A DNA stretch of 32,708 bases, from positions 1-32,708 of the forward strand of contig JADDMT010000222.1 in the NCBI GenBank assembly GCA_021401465.1, read 5' to 3'. The translations under genes and the position numbers were made by a program. Positions 19,830 to 30,655 of this stretch are shown piece after piece. The notes beneath the pieces were generated by a model. That model was given only the letters and a program-made list of their open reading frames with translations. It had not been told where the DNA came from and searched no databases. The DNA is from Teratosphaeria epicoccoides. Taxonomy: Eukaryota > Ascomycota > Dothideomycetes > Mycosphaerellales > Teratosphaeriaceae. Every line of letters begins with the position of its first letter. Within the stretch, counting starts at the first letter, position 1.

Positions 19830-22800
19830 GGTCTATTACTTTAGTGTCTATTAGGTTTTCTAGGGGCTCCTATGTAGGTTTGTAGTACCCTGACTATTTT
19901 ACTAGGACCTTACGTCCTCTTCCCCTTCTCTTGTCTCTCGCGCAGAGTACCTCCTCTACTAACTACTCCTCGTGCGACTTAAACAAAAGGGGGTCTAGCT
20001 GTTCATCGTCGTTCTCCTGCCTAGGCATAGGGTCTCTGCCCGCTAGTCTTAGTAGGTTAGTATAGAACACTAGGTATATATTGTTTAGGAGCCTAGTTAA
20101 GTAGATAGAGACTAGTGATAATACTTTAGCTACTATGTACTTTGCATGCTTAGCGTCTAAGCTTTTCTTAGGTCTCTCTGTAGTGTAGTTCCGCAGATCT
20201 AGCTAGACCTTGTTACTAACTTTATAAATTAGGGCGAGGTTTTAGCGTTTATTAGCAGACTCCTCCTATTCTTACGCGGAAGCCGCTATTGTTACTTAGC
20301 AGATTCCTGTTATGTCCTGAATCTTTCCTACAAACGCCCTTGCCCTCTTGGCTACTTTTAACAGGCTAGGCCCTACAGGGTCCTCGGTTAAAGGTATAGG
20401 GCCCTGTGATTCGTAGCTATAGGTAGCGAAGAAGGGGCTCATGCTAATTCCCAAATAATACCTCCCGTTTAGCGCTAGTTAAGCTACAGGGAGCTATTGC
20501 TTCTAGTCAGATTACTCATAGTTAATATAGTTCTAGAGGTACGCTTATACCTCTTAATTTAGGCGTTTAGGGCCTCTATCTGTTTATAGGTAGTACGTAG
20601 AGCTTAACTGCTAGGACATGCCTATTCCTTTACAGAAGGTCGTCTAGAAGGTGCTAGTCTAGTTAGTGCCCTAGTCGCTCGTAATAGCCGTTAGCATTCC
20701 ATGGTACTAGGCCTAGTAATCCATGAACTTCTCCGCGTATTCCTCTGCTTTTATGCTAGGCATTACCTGCAAAACTACGTACTTATATAGGCGATCCTTA
20801 ATAACCTATAGGTATCGACATCCCTCGGAATTAGGCAGGTCTGTCATGAAGTCTATTAAGATCTCCTAGAAGAATCTGTCAGGAACTAGTAATAGCTTTA
20901 GTAGTCTGTGCTTATGCTCTCTCTATACCTTGTTGCGACTATAGTAGTCGTAGTTCCTTAGGAACTGCCAGACATGCTTAGATAGTAACGGCTAGTAGAA
21001 GTCGCGCCCTAGGATCATCGTCGTAGCGTCCTGTCCTAGGTGCCTGTATACTATAGTGTCATGCATAGACTAAATGAGCTTCGTCCTAAGTATGTCGTCG
21101 CTTTCGTCCCTAGAGTCCGAGGTCTTACCCCTAGGCTAACTGTCGTTTGCTCCTAGGACCTATAGTTTGTCGCGGTATTGCAGGAAGCCCCTCTTGTCGA
21201 TCTTGTAGTCCCCTACTTGTAGTTTCAGCCTCGCTCTAGCTAGTAGCGCCTAGGAGCCGCCCTTTACTACTTTTAACACTGTCGAGTACAGCTCGTCTTT
21301 CTCTACTATGGCTGCCTATAAGTCATTAAGGGTGCTGTCCTAGAACGGCCTAATAGGCTCCTAGTTAGAGGTTACGGAGTTAGCGAGTTACTATTCGTTC
21401 TCTACTACGGTAGTAGGTAGTAGGCTAGTCAAGGTAATTAGTATAACGTCTCTGCTCTTGTCTACAGGGTCCGGCTAACTCTCTACGACTTCTAGGTCTA
21501 AAAACCTCTTAAACCGTGATTCCTTATCTTCTACCCCTAGCGTGTCCTGTTCTTGTCTCGACAATGCGTCTAGGACTACTCCTTTAGCGCCTAGGCGATA
21601 TACTAAGGAGAACTAGAATTACGCGAGGGTCTCATACTACCGTATCTGCCACTCGGACAGCTGTCGCTTGACCATGAAGTACTCTAGGTTTTTGTAGTCC
21701 GTGAGAATAGTAAAGGGCCTACACGACTTCAGCTTAGGGCCCTAGAACTTGAGGCTAGATATCACGGCTAGTATCTCCTTGTTATAGATGTCGTAATTAA
21801 TCTCCGCCTTATTAAGTTTCTGCGAGAAGAAGCCTACTAGTCTCTAGACTCCGTTGCTTTCTTGCAGGAGAGCTGCCCCTAACGTAAACCCGCTGCAGTT
21901 AGTCTCTAAAAAGGTCGGCAGCTCTAGGTTCTATTAAGAAAGGACTAGCGCTAAACAGAACTTCGCTTTTAGCGTTCTAAATGCGGACTCCTCGAGTTCC
22001 CCCTAGGAGAACGGTCTGCCCTTCCCTGTAAGCGCCGTTAAGGGCCTAGCTGTCTTTAAGTAGTTCGGGATAAACATCCTGTAGTAGTTAGCGAAGCCGA
22101 GGAATCTACGGACTTCCTTTTGTGTTTTTAGCTACTCCTAGTTACGCATAGCCTCTACCTTTTCTAGCTTAGTCCCTACGCCTTTTCTGTTAGCATAGAT
22201 CATGAACCCGAGGTACTTGATATCCTTTTTAGCAAACTCGCTCTTCCTGGGGTTAAGGTAGAGGCCTCTGTCCTAGAGCTTCTAGAGTACTCGCGTTACT
22301 TTAGCGAAATAGTCTTCTCGCGAACTGCCGCTATATATGATAACATCGTCTATGTACGCAGAGGCGTAGTCGTCTAATTCCTCGCGTAGTAGTGTGTTAA
22401 TATATCGTTAGAACGTTACTAGAGCCCTAGATAAACCGAACGGACATACTAGCCATTTAAATGAACCGAACCTCATGCGGAAGGCTGTCTTGTACTCATG
22501 GCCTTTCGCTATACGGATTTAGTAGAAGGCTGACACTATGTCTACTTTAGTAAGCTACTAGGCGCCCGTGAGGTTCCTCAAGGTCTCTAGTATTAACAGG
22601 AGGGGGTACCTATCTTACTTTGTGATTACGTTAAGGGCGTAGTAATCGTAGCAGAACTAGAGCCCTCCTCCTAGCTTCTAGACAAAAAGCATAGGAGCCG
22701 TAGCCTCTAAGTTAGTAGGCCGAATGAATCCCTTCCCTAACAGTTCGTCTAAGGACTTCCTTAAAACAAGTAGTTCCTCCTTCGACATGCTGTATAGGGG

Positions 22801-23540
22801 TCCCTACGGTAGAGCTAGTTAGGATCTATCTAGTCCTTCGCGGAGTTCGATGCGGTAGTCGATGCTAGGGCGGTATGGCGCTAATTTTTCTGCTTCTTGG
22901 CAGCAGAATAGCGGAGCCATGTGCTAAAGCTCTAGAGGTAGCGCCTCTCTTAACTTGTCTAGCGTCAGATATTCCTTTGCCTTTAAGGCCTCCGTAACAT
23001 CTGCTATTATAGTCGCGCATACCTAGGTAAAGTTCCTATAGTCCTTGTATTCTTAGTAGTTCTGTCCTTTGTCTATCTACCGTCCTACTCTCCTATGCTA
23101 ATACTAACGCCTTTCTAGCGTAGTCCGCACTTTATTGTAAGCCTTCTAGGGGTTCCCTAGTATTAGGGGGAAGGCTAGATCCTTTACTACGTATGCGTAC
23201 ACTAGTTGCTAGAACCCCTTGATTTCTATCTAGAAGGCGACTACTCCTTCTACTACGGAGTCTCGCATCGACGCTGTTACGCCCCTCGCTATGCGCGACT
23301 CTTTGCTTATTAAGCTTAAGCCGAGACCTTTTACTAGGTCTCTGTTAATTGCAGCGTAGCATTAGCACCCCTCATCGATAAGAGCTAATGTCCTAGTATT
23401 ATTTGCTAGGACTACATTAGTATAAATCAGGTTCCTGTCTATAGATCCCTTAACTCTCTCCTATCCTTCTGCTAATGTCTCTGTTACTCCTGCTTCCTAA
23501 CTCTAAGCAGGAGTTAATCTTTTCCTCAGTTTTTCCTCCT
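19830..23540 (-). pseudogene. pol of element B: protease, RT, RNase H, integrase, chromodomain (multiple stops)
   Basis: Minus-strand order: a protease-like segment reading ALIDEGC near 23370-23400 (Asp-Glu-Gly rather than the usual Asp-Ser/Thr-Gly); RT with GKGFIRPT (about 22720), the catalytic YIDDVIIYS (plus 22333-22356) and RRFLGFANYYRMF (about 22090-22060); RNase H with GFTLGAALLQE (about 21890); the integrase HHCC region (about 20990) and catalytic core with IDFMTDLP (about 20840) and AITSD (about 20680); and a C-terminal chromodomain with VLVKWSGYYKPTWEPLE-type sequence (plus about 19840-19990, Trp codons mutated to TAG). Pol would replicate and integrate the element; here it is inactivated by dozens of TAG/TAA codons. 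Confidence 0.85.
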
Positions 23541-24719
23541 AGGTTCCTCTGCCATTCTATTGTCCTCTAGTAATAGCGACACTCTAGTTATGTTAATCTA
23601 GGCTAGGGGTGTAGCCAAGGCGTAGGGACACCCCTTAACTTAGTGTCTAGACGCTCCGTAATAGTAGCATAGATTATTCTCCTAGCGTTTCTCTCTCTCT
23701 ATAGTGTCTACCTATTTAGCGCGTTGTTTTCCCCTGTTGTTTTGTTAGGGTCTATTGCTGTCATATTAGTCTCCTGTAGTATAAGTTAGTACTATGACTA
23801 TATCCCTATCCGCGTCTATTCAGGATCTAACCCTAGGGTTAGGCATCTACATGGCAGCTACAGGAATACCTTTAGAGTCCTTGTTCTTTTCCCTTAACTA
23901 CCTCCTATAGGCCGCCTTAAACTAGTCGGTTGCCTTAGAGTTTGTCATGACCCTTTCGACCTCCTCTGCAAACGCGTAGTAGTCCCCCTTATCTCTTACG
24001 TTCGCTATGTACATCCTAGCGGGATTTAAGAACGAATTCTTGAGGTATCTAATCTTCGCATTATCTGTCTACTAGTCCCCTCCTGCTAACAGCAGGAGTT
24101 TGTCGAATTCTAGCTAGTGCTTATGCTATGGCTAGCCTGCCGCGTGTCAGAGGTTCGTGAGCTGTTCTAGAGCTTTCGCTGTCTTATTACTGTCTGCAAA
24201 CATGGCCTTAAGTTACATGAGGAAAGCTTCAGGGTCCTTCGCCCTATCCGGGCCTCCTTTCTCCTAGAAATGGCGCATCTAGGCGCGCTAGCAAGCAGGG
24301 AGGGTGTCGTAGATTATGTTCTAGTAATAATCTACGCCTATTAGGGGTTTTATCCTAGAGTGTACCCTAAGCGAACTCCTAATACAGAGCAGGTAATCCC
24401 TAAATAATTTAGCTCTTCTGTCCTACATTAGTAGCCTCTACTCTCAGGGTCCTGTTAGTTCTATGCTAGAGTTCGCATGCGTTGCTACAGCTAGCGTGTC
24501 CGCGAGAGCCTTTAGCAGCTCCTCTGACAGGGCGCCTAGGTTTTGTTGCTATTAGGACTCCGATTCATTTAGCGCGGCCTACGTGGCTGTTAGCTTGGCC
24601 ATAATTTGCTGTTACTAGGTATGCATTCCCTTGACGACATAGCGCATTTCTGCTAACGCTTCCTCGTTCGTAGATCCTTTAGACACTAGGGTTAATTGGC
24701 TAGGAGACGGCCTTTCCAT
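23541..24719 (-). pseudogene. gag of element B, inactivated
   Basis: The minus-strand frame opens at the ATG at 24719 (MERPSPSQLTLVSKG), only 21 nt inside the 5' LTR, leaving little room for a leader. The frame is broken by TAG/TAA stops. Near 23600-23670 lies a CCHC zinc-knuckle relic (NLCYYYGASRH...), in which the second Cys reads Tyr and Gly reads Arg, as expected from G-to-A changes. Gag would form the particle and bind element RNA. Confidence 0.75.
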
Positions 24720-24740
24720 GGTGAAATCGATCGTACTTAA

Positions 24741-24917
24741 TGTCACGGGTAAACGATGTATACATAGGGGTTCATGTAGTATTTAACAAGTACGATAGGG
24801 AGAGAGGGACTATCTGCTAGCTGTCTAGTCTTTTATAGCTAGCCTTAGCTAGCCTTGTCAGGGGTCGCGTCGCATAGGCCCTAGCCTGTGCCAAGACTTA
24901 GGGCCTCGCCCTTTACA
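24741..24917 (-). repeat. 5' LTR of element B (177 bp)
   Basis: Plus-strand ends are TGTCACGGG and CCCTTTACA, retaining the canonical TG...CA. It is less mutated than the left copy. Homologous to 4040-4204 as well. Confidence 0.9.
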
Positions 24918-24922
24918 CTAAG
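24918..24922. repeat. Target site duplication of element B, right copy (CTAAG)
   Basis: Matches the five bases at 18124-18128 and directly abuts the right LTR. Confidence 0.8.
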
Positions 24923-26314
24923 TACTCTTGATATTTTTTCAGAAACAAAACTACATGAAAAGAAAATAAAAAAGACAAGAAAAAAGACAGAGGAAAAATA
25001 AGGTTTCTTAACTTAATAGGTAAAGTGTATTTTTAATAAGAATATATTTAACATTCAAGTCATTAAGAAATTAATGTAAATTACATGTAAAGCAAGTAAC
25101 TAAAGAGAATTAGCTAAGTAGTTTAAGGTAGTAAGCTTAAAACTTATTTAATTAGTCTAATTACATCTGTTTAAATTAGATATTCTCTATACAGGATATA
25201 TACTCTATCTAGTTTCTATAAAATAACATAATTTCCTAAAGATAAATTAGCTTAGAAACTATGTAACTCTTACCCTTAAATGTAGAAGCTTTGTTAAAAT
25301 AGGCTAGGAGTTAAAGTATGCTAGCTTTTTATAGAGACTAAAAATATACATAATAAGTGAAAATAAAGTAGTTATTTTTGTTTTAGTAAAAAAAAAAATT
25401 TATCTAAGGAGCTATAATAACATTATTCTAAACATAAAAAAAACAAACATTTTTGTACTAATAGTTTTCTTTTTACTATCTTTATTAATTAATCATACAA
25501 AGTTTTCTATAATAAGTATTAAGTCTGTAGACATATGAAATAAGGAAAGTAAAATACCTGACATAAAACAAGGTTCTATTCCTTCCTTAGTATCTAATCT
25601 AGAAGAAAAGTTAAAAAAAGTTAACTTAGATCTTAATAAATTTAACAATATGTCAAAATAAACTAGAAGTAATCTAAAGACTACTATTAAGAATCTAAAG
25701 AAAATTACTAGAGGTATATTACCTAATAGGGTTAAACAAAACTTATTAATGCAAGAAATATCAAATGCAAAAAAATAATTAGTAAGGATAGAAAAGAAAA
25801 TACAAATAAACATTTAAATAGTATTTAGCATAGAAAATTCAAATCTAATAAGAAACAGAACAAAATTATAATAAAAGATACAAGTTTAGCTATATTAAAA
25901 TTTAAGGCTATAAAGAAGGAAAACCTAAAATTAAAACCTAAAATTAAATTAGATCTAGAAGAGCTTTAAACAATTAGGGTAATAAAAGTACTTACTTTAG
26001 ATTTATATAAAATAAGAAAAAGTATTAGGAAACTATAAAGGAGAAAAAACAAGCTTACATATATTATATTAAAAGAAGAATAAGAGAGTAAATATATTTA
26101 GGTAGGATTAAAGTATAATTAAGCAGATAGATTTTAACTTGTTTAAACCCTTTAATTACCCTTAAATTATTACTTGTTATATTTTTAACATTAGCTATTG
26201 TTATTTTTCCTAATAGTATTTTTTTAGTAGTCTTTCTTTATTTTTCTTTTTCTAATCATAGTATTTTATGTTATTTGTCTTATTATTTCATGATTTTTTT
26301 TAGTTATACTGTTT
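24923..26314. repeat. AT-rich ancient repeat, right piece
   Basis: About 1.4 kb of extremely AT-rich DNA with many A and T runs and stops in all frames. A 106-codon minus frame at 25493-25813 is a by-product of the composition. On the plus strand the region about 25870-26110 is Lys/Ile/Leu/Arg-rich and might be a degraded transposase tail, but nothing is recognisable. I infer an old, strongly RIP-mutated element into which B inserted; C inserted at its right edge. Confidence 0.6.
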
Positions 26315-26785
26315 TGTCATAAGTGTCAGGAGTACTATAGGTTTTAGGATCATAAGGGTCCTAAGTGCTATAAGTTATAGGTATAGTCATAGGAGTACTA
26401 TAAGTTATAGGCATAGTTATAGGAGAAAGGATCTGTTACGTGAGGACAGATCCCTAGATCTATAGGGTTAGTCTACAGATCTATAGGCCTACAAGGAAGA
26501 AGGGATCTGTCATAGGATAACAGACCCTTAGATCTGTAGGGTTAGTCTACAGATCTATAGACATAGATCTGTTAGGTCTATCGACAGATCTAACAGAGCT
26601 ACTCTGTCTCTCTAGTATATAGGGATAGCTTTAGGATAGGCAGTTAGGAGCTTCGTGCTTAGTTTAATTCCCTTTCCCTAGGGGATAGTTAGTTACAAGG
26701 TTAACTGCTATTGTCGATATTCTTCATAGCTCTGCGAGTCTAATACCTAGTTACCTACCTACTATTAGCACCTACCCTTATGACA
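26315..26785 (+). repeat. 5' LTR of element C (471 bp)
   Basis: It begins TGTCATAAGTGTCAGG and ends CCCTTATGACA, with TG...CA ends. It is homologous to LTR A (3261-3604) and, in inverse orientation, LTR D (30090-30579). It contains two tandem copies of a palindromic module; the second includes the 10-bp stem at 26530-26556 (AGATCTGTAG / CTACAGATCT). The bases just before it (26310-26314, TGTTT) would be one copy of its target duplication; the other copy is not in the window. Confidence 0.8.
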
Positions 26786-26844
26786 TTTTGAGCACTACTT
26801 CTAAGGAAGCATCAGGGAACTCGTCAAGCGCTTAACATACGCCT

Positions 26845-28000
26845 ATGTCAAGTAGTTCTTTAGCTGTTAGTTTAACTTCTAGCGATAATCAACTAACACT
26901 ACAAGAACAAGTTGCTACTATACCTCAAATTACGTAGTAGCTCGAATCCATTTAGCTTAGCGAGATGGCTTTAGCATCTGTCGCAGGTTTAACTACTAGG
27001 AATAGACACGGCAATAACGGCTTCAAGATAGGAAGCCCTATAGAGTTCATAGGACAACAATCTTAGGTCGAGATGTTTATCCTATAATGCTAGTTAGCAT
27101 TTAACGTAGATATAGAATAGTTTATAACATATCATAAGCGAATGATGTACATTATCTCTTACCTGAAGGGACTAGCGTTTAAGTTTATCTAGTCTTATCT
27201 AACAGATTATCTAGATCACGTTAGCAACGTCGAAGCTAGGAAGACGACAACTAGGGAGATTCTGAACTCAGACAAGTCTTTGTTTAAGGCATTACGCGAA
27301 GCGTTTAGGCTTAGTAATAAGCAACAAGAGGCCGAGAGAGCTCTCCTAGGAATCTAGCAGAAGGGTTCCGCTATTAAGTACCGCGCGGACTTTTAGACCC
27401 TCTCTGCTCGAGTCGACTAGAATGATAATGCTTTAGCCGCTTAGTACTACTAGGGACTAAAGGAGACAGTTAAAGACGAAATTGCCTAAGGAGATTAGCT
27501 AACGACATTCAAGGAAATGAGCGATCTCGCGATTAGAATTGATAATCGCATCTAGGAATAACAGCAAGAACGACAACATAGAAATCGTAAGCTAGCACAG
27601 GCTAACCATAAGGTCTAACGATTAGCACTAAAATGGCAAAGCGATTACTATAGTCTCTAACCTATGGAGTTAGATGCAACTAAGGGGCGTCTGAGGAATA
27701 GACCTCGAGGAAAGCCGCGGAAGGGCTCTCCTCCCTAGAATGGTCTGAAGAAGCCATTCGACAAGAGTAATCTCGAGTGCTATAACTGTAGAAAGAAAGG
27801 ACACTTTGCCCGCGAGTGTTTTGCTAAGAAGCAACGACAAGAACTGCCTAGGATAGAGCAGGCTCGCGCGACTATAACGGCGCCTTAGCAGAAGGCCGCT
27901 ACTACTCGAGAACCGGACTATGCCATACTTACTTAGACTGCGTGCTATGACGACGATTGTCAAATTCACATGAGTAATAAAGATGGTTCTAGATAGTACC
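26845..28000 (+). pseudogene. gag of element C, inactivated
   Basis: The ATG at 26845 opens a frame of typical Ty3/gypsy Gag: Ser-rich N-terminus, an IGSPIEFIGQQS segment, a region of capsid type (YLKGLAFKF near 27170), a MELDATKGR-type basic linker (about 27665) and a CCHC zinc knuckle CYNCRKKGHFAREC at 27778-27819. The knuckle's four metal ligands are intact. The frame is interrupted by numerous TAG/TAA codons at former Gln/Trp positions, so no Gag can be made. Confidence 0.8.
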
Positions 28001-28599
28001 CTAGCCGAAACAAGGCATAGTCAATCTGTGCGCTAAGGGGTATACCTTCTAGTACGACAGTCTTAAGGTAACAGGAGCTAGAAGAAGAAGAAGAAGAAGG
28101 TTCGGACGACAACTATGAGATTGTCGAAGCCGTCATTCCTGATTCCGAGGAAGACGAGAGCATAGAGCGATAGGCCATGCTGCCGCATGACATCAGACTC
28201 AATATTATCCGAATTATACAGAACTAGTAGGCTTAAGCTTACCCATGGATTAATGGAGTACAACATGTCAACTAGCTTTAGTATGACAAACTAGCTAACT
28301 GTATGTAACGACACCTAAGGAGACTACTAGTCGTAGCTTAACCTCACGCGCATCAGAAATTTGTCCAAGAAATTATACTGTTTAGGGTAGAGTTTACGCC
28401 CTAGGGAGGCTACCTAACCTACGAAGGTATTTAGATTTCACGAGCGCTACGACTCTAAGTCTATTACTTAAAGATAGAGTACGCAAGAAACGCGCAGGAA
28501 CAGCGAGGCCAAGAGCGAGAAAGACCTCTTAGGCCAGAGAATAGTAACGCTCAGAGAAGAAGCTAAGACTATACGATCCCTAAACTAGTCCGTGAAGAT

Positions 28600-30089
28600 A
28601 GTTATTCGGGAAACGACGAGGTCCGCTAGAATTAGACCTACGGACAGACTAGACAGGGCTGTAACGATATGCCGCGATTAGCGCTAGATACGCGAACAAC
28701 CTTAGAGTATAGGTGTATATTAACGAGACGCTAGCTAGGGCCTTAATAGATTCAGGATGTACTAGAATCTTCATAACGCCCAAGTTCGCTAGGACAGCTA
28801 GGATAAAGCTACAGGCGAAGACGAATGCTTTCTTGCTACAAGCGATTAATAGAAAGCCGGTTACGTATAACTAAGGAGTAGTTAACGAAGAGACCGAGAT
28901 GATGCCTCTACGGATAGGACGCTACTAAGAGATGCTCTAGTTCGACATCACGGAGTTACTAGGCTCGGATGTAGTACTAGGGTTGCTATAGCTAAGAAAC
29001 ACTAACCCCTATATTGACTAGAGGAATGAGAGGATCTAGTTCCTAGAACTCTTAAGATCGATACCTCTACCTGTAGTACACGACGTACTAGGCAAGATTA
29101 AAATATGTGTTATGACTTCAAGCGAGATAGTAGCTGCTATCAAGGATCTAGAACAGGAAGTACACGTCCTATAGGTCAAAGCGACGCAAATAGAAGTCAG
29201 GGTCGAATTTATAGTTCCTGATAAGTATAAAGAGTTCGCTACTCTTTTCAAGGAAGAACCCGACTAAGAAGCTCTGCTAGAACACTAGGAGTAGGACTAC
29301 AGGATACCCTTACTCCCTAGCAAGACACTAACGAAGCAATTAGTTCGCCCGTTATTAGCGGCGAAACTAGAGATTCTCCGGAAATACCTAGAAGACAACC
29401 TCTAGAAAGGCTTCATCCGCGAGTCGTAGTCCCTAGCTAGATATCCGATCCTGTTTGTGCCTAAGGGGGAAGATAACTAGCGACTCTGCGTAGATTATCG
29501 TAGATTAAACGACATCATAATAAAGAATAGTTATCCGCTTCCTTTGCTCTGGGAATTGCAGGACCGCCTACAAGGAGCAATGTAGTTCTCGAAGTTCGAT
29601 ATACCTAGAGTGTATAACTGAATTCGAATTAAGGAAGGCGAAGAATAGAAGACTACGTTCCGAACTAGGTTTAGACACTATAAGTACATAGTCATGCTAT
29701 TAAGGTTAACAAATGCCCTAGCTACATAGCAGGCATTTATTAACAACGTGCTACAAGAGTACCTTAACGTCTTTGTAGTTGTATACCTAGACGACATCCT
29801 CGTCTACTCCCGGACGATCGAAGAGTATAGGACTTACGTGCGTAAGGTACTTCAGAAACTCCAGGATTACTAGTTAAAGGTTAAGCCTTAGAAGAGCGAG
29901 TTTCATAAGCAGGAAGTACAATTCCTTAGCTACGTAGTAGCATGGAATAGAATCAAGATAGACACTAAGAAAGTCTAAGTCGTAAAAGAGTAGCCTACGC
30001 CAACTAATGTTAAGGAAGTATAGTCCTTCCTTAGGTTCGCTAACTTCTACCGAAGATTTGTGGCAAACTATTCGAAGATTATGGCACTA
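28600..30089 (+). pseudogene. pol of element C: protease and reverse transcriptase, truncated and stop-ridden
   Basis: The protease is recognisable by ALIDSGCTRIFITPKF (28728-28790). RT shows RLCVDYRRLNDII (about 29482-29520), SYPLPLL, FRTRFRHYKY, the catalytic YLDDILVYS (29784-29810) and the thumb-region SFLRFANFYRRF (about 30028-30060). In-frame TAG codons sit exactly where the family usually has Trp or Gln (before RLCVDY, and in the SFLRF block), a direct RIP footprint. The 3' part is replaced at 30090 by the inverted LTR D. Confidence 0.85.
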
Positions 30090-30579
30090 TGTCATAAGGG
30101 TAGGTGCCGATAGCAGGAAGGTGACCAGGTGTTAGACTCGGGAGCTATGAAGAATATCGACAATGGCAGTTGACCTTGTAACTGACTCTCCTCTAAGCAA
30201 GAGAGGATTAAATTGAGATTAAGTACGAAGCTCCTAACTGCCTGTCCTAAAGCTATCCCTATATACTAGAGAGCGACAGAGCAGCTCTGTTAGATCTGTC
30301 GACAGACCTGACAGATCCGTGTCTGTAGATCTGTAGACTAGCCCCACAGATCTAAGGGTCTGTCATCACGTGACAGATCCCTTCTTCCTTGTAAGCCCAT
30401 AGATCTGTAGACTAACCCTACAGATCCGGGGATCTGTCCTCACGTGACAGATCCTTTCTTCTATGACTATGCCTATAACTTATAGTACTCCCATGACAGT
30501 ACTATGACTCATAGCACTTAGGACCCACATGATCCTGTATCCTATAGTACTCCGGACAGTACTCCTGACACTCATGACA
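30090..30579 (-). repeat. 3' LTR of element D (490 bp), inserted in element C
   Basis: Minus-strand ends are TGTCATGAG and TTATGACA. It is the inverse of LTR C and carries two tandem copies of the palindromic module. These include a perfect 9-bp stem GGATCTGTC/GACAGATCC at 30430-30438 and 30446-30454, with CACGTG overlapping its loop. The five bases before it (30085-30089, CACTA) would be one copy of the target duplication. Confidence 0.8.
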
Positions 30580-30591
30580 CTATCCCCCTCT
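30580..30591 (-). other. Polypurine tract of element D
   Basis: The minus strand reads GAGGGGGATAG directly before the LTR. It corresponds to the purine tract before LTR A and fixes the minus orientation of element D. Confidence 0.65.
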
Positions 30592-30655
30592 TAGTCTAGC
30601 TCGTCCCTAAGCTACCTCATTAGTGCGGGGTTTCTCTAGTTCCTTCTTTCAAACT

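Larger units (their letters stand above)
18129..24917 (-). mobile_element. Full-length Ty3/gypsy chromodomain retrotransposon (element B), RIP-inactivated
   Basis: A 6.8-kb element lies between two 177-bp LTRs and CTAAG duplications, read on the minus strand. In order from 24741 it carries gag with a degraded CCHC knuckle, an aspartic-protease-like segment, reverse transcriptase with YIDD, RNase H, integrase and a chromodomain. An antisense Cys-rich region and a G-rich polypurine tract follow next to the left LTR. All reading frames contain many TAG/TAA stops at former Gln/Trp codons. CTAG tetranucleotides are extremely frequent. It is related to fragment B' at 3605-4204. Confidence 0.9.
26786..30089 (+). 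mobile_element. Ty3/gypsy element C internal region, truncated in RNase H
   Basis: Plus-strand gag, protease and reverse transcriptase follow LTR C. Coding stops abruptly after the RT thumb (FANFYRRF...NYSKIMAL) at 30089, where the inverted LTR of element D starts, so RNase H, integrase and the 3' LTR are displaced or lost. Gag reads in the frame of 26845, whereas protease and RT read in another frame (positions divisible by 3), so expression probably needed a ribosomal frameshift, if no indel explains it. Confidence 0.85.

Noticed and set aside
25493..25813. 106-codon minus-strand frame rich in Phe/Leu/Ile, looking like a membrane protein
   Set aside because: It is the complement of Lys/Asn/Ile-rich, extremely AT-rich RIP-damaged DNA; hydrophobicity comes from T-rich codons, and no conserved motif is present.
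26427..26560. Repeated short palindromes resembling CRISPR repeats
   Set aside because: They are internal modules of an LTR, present in only two tandem copies with no unique spacers, in a eukaryotic genome.
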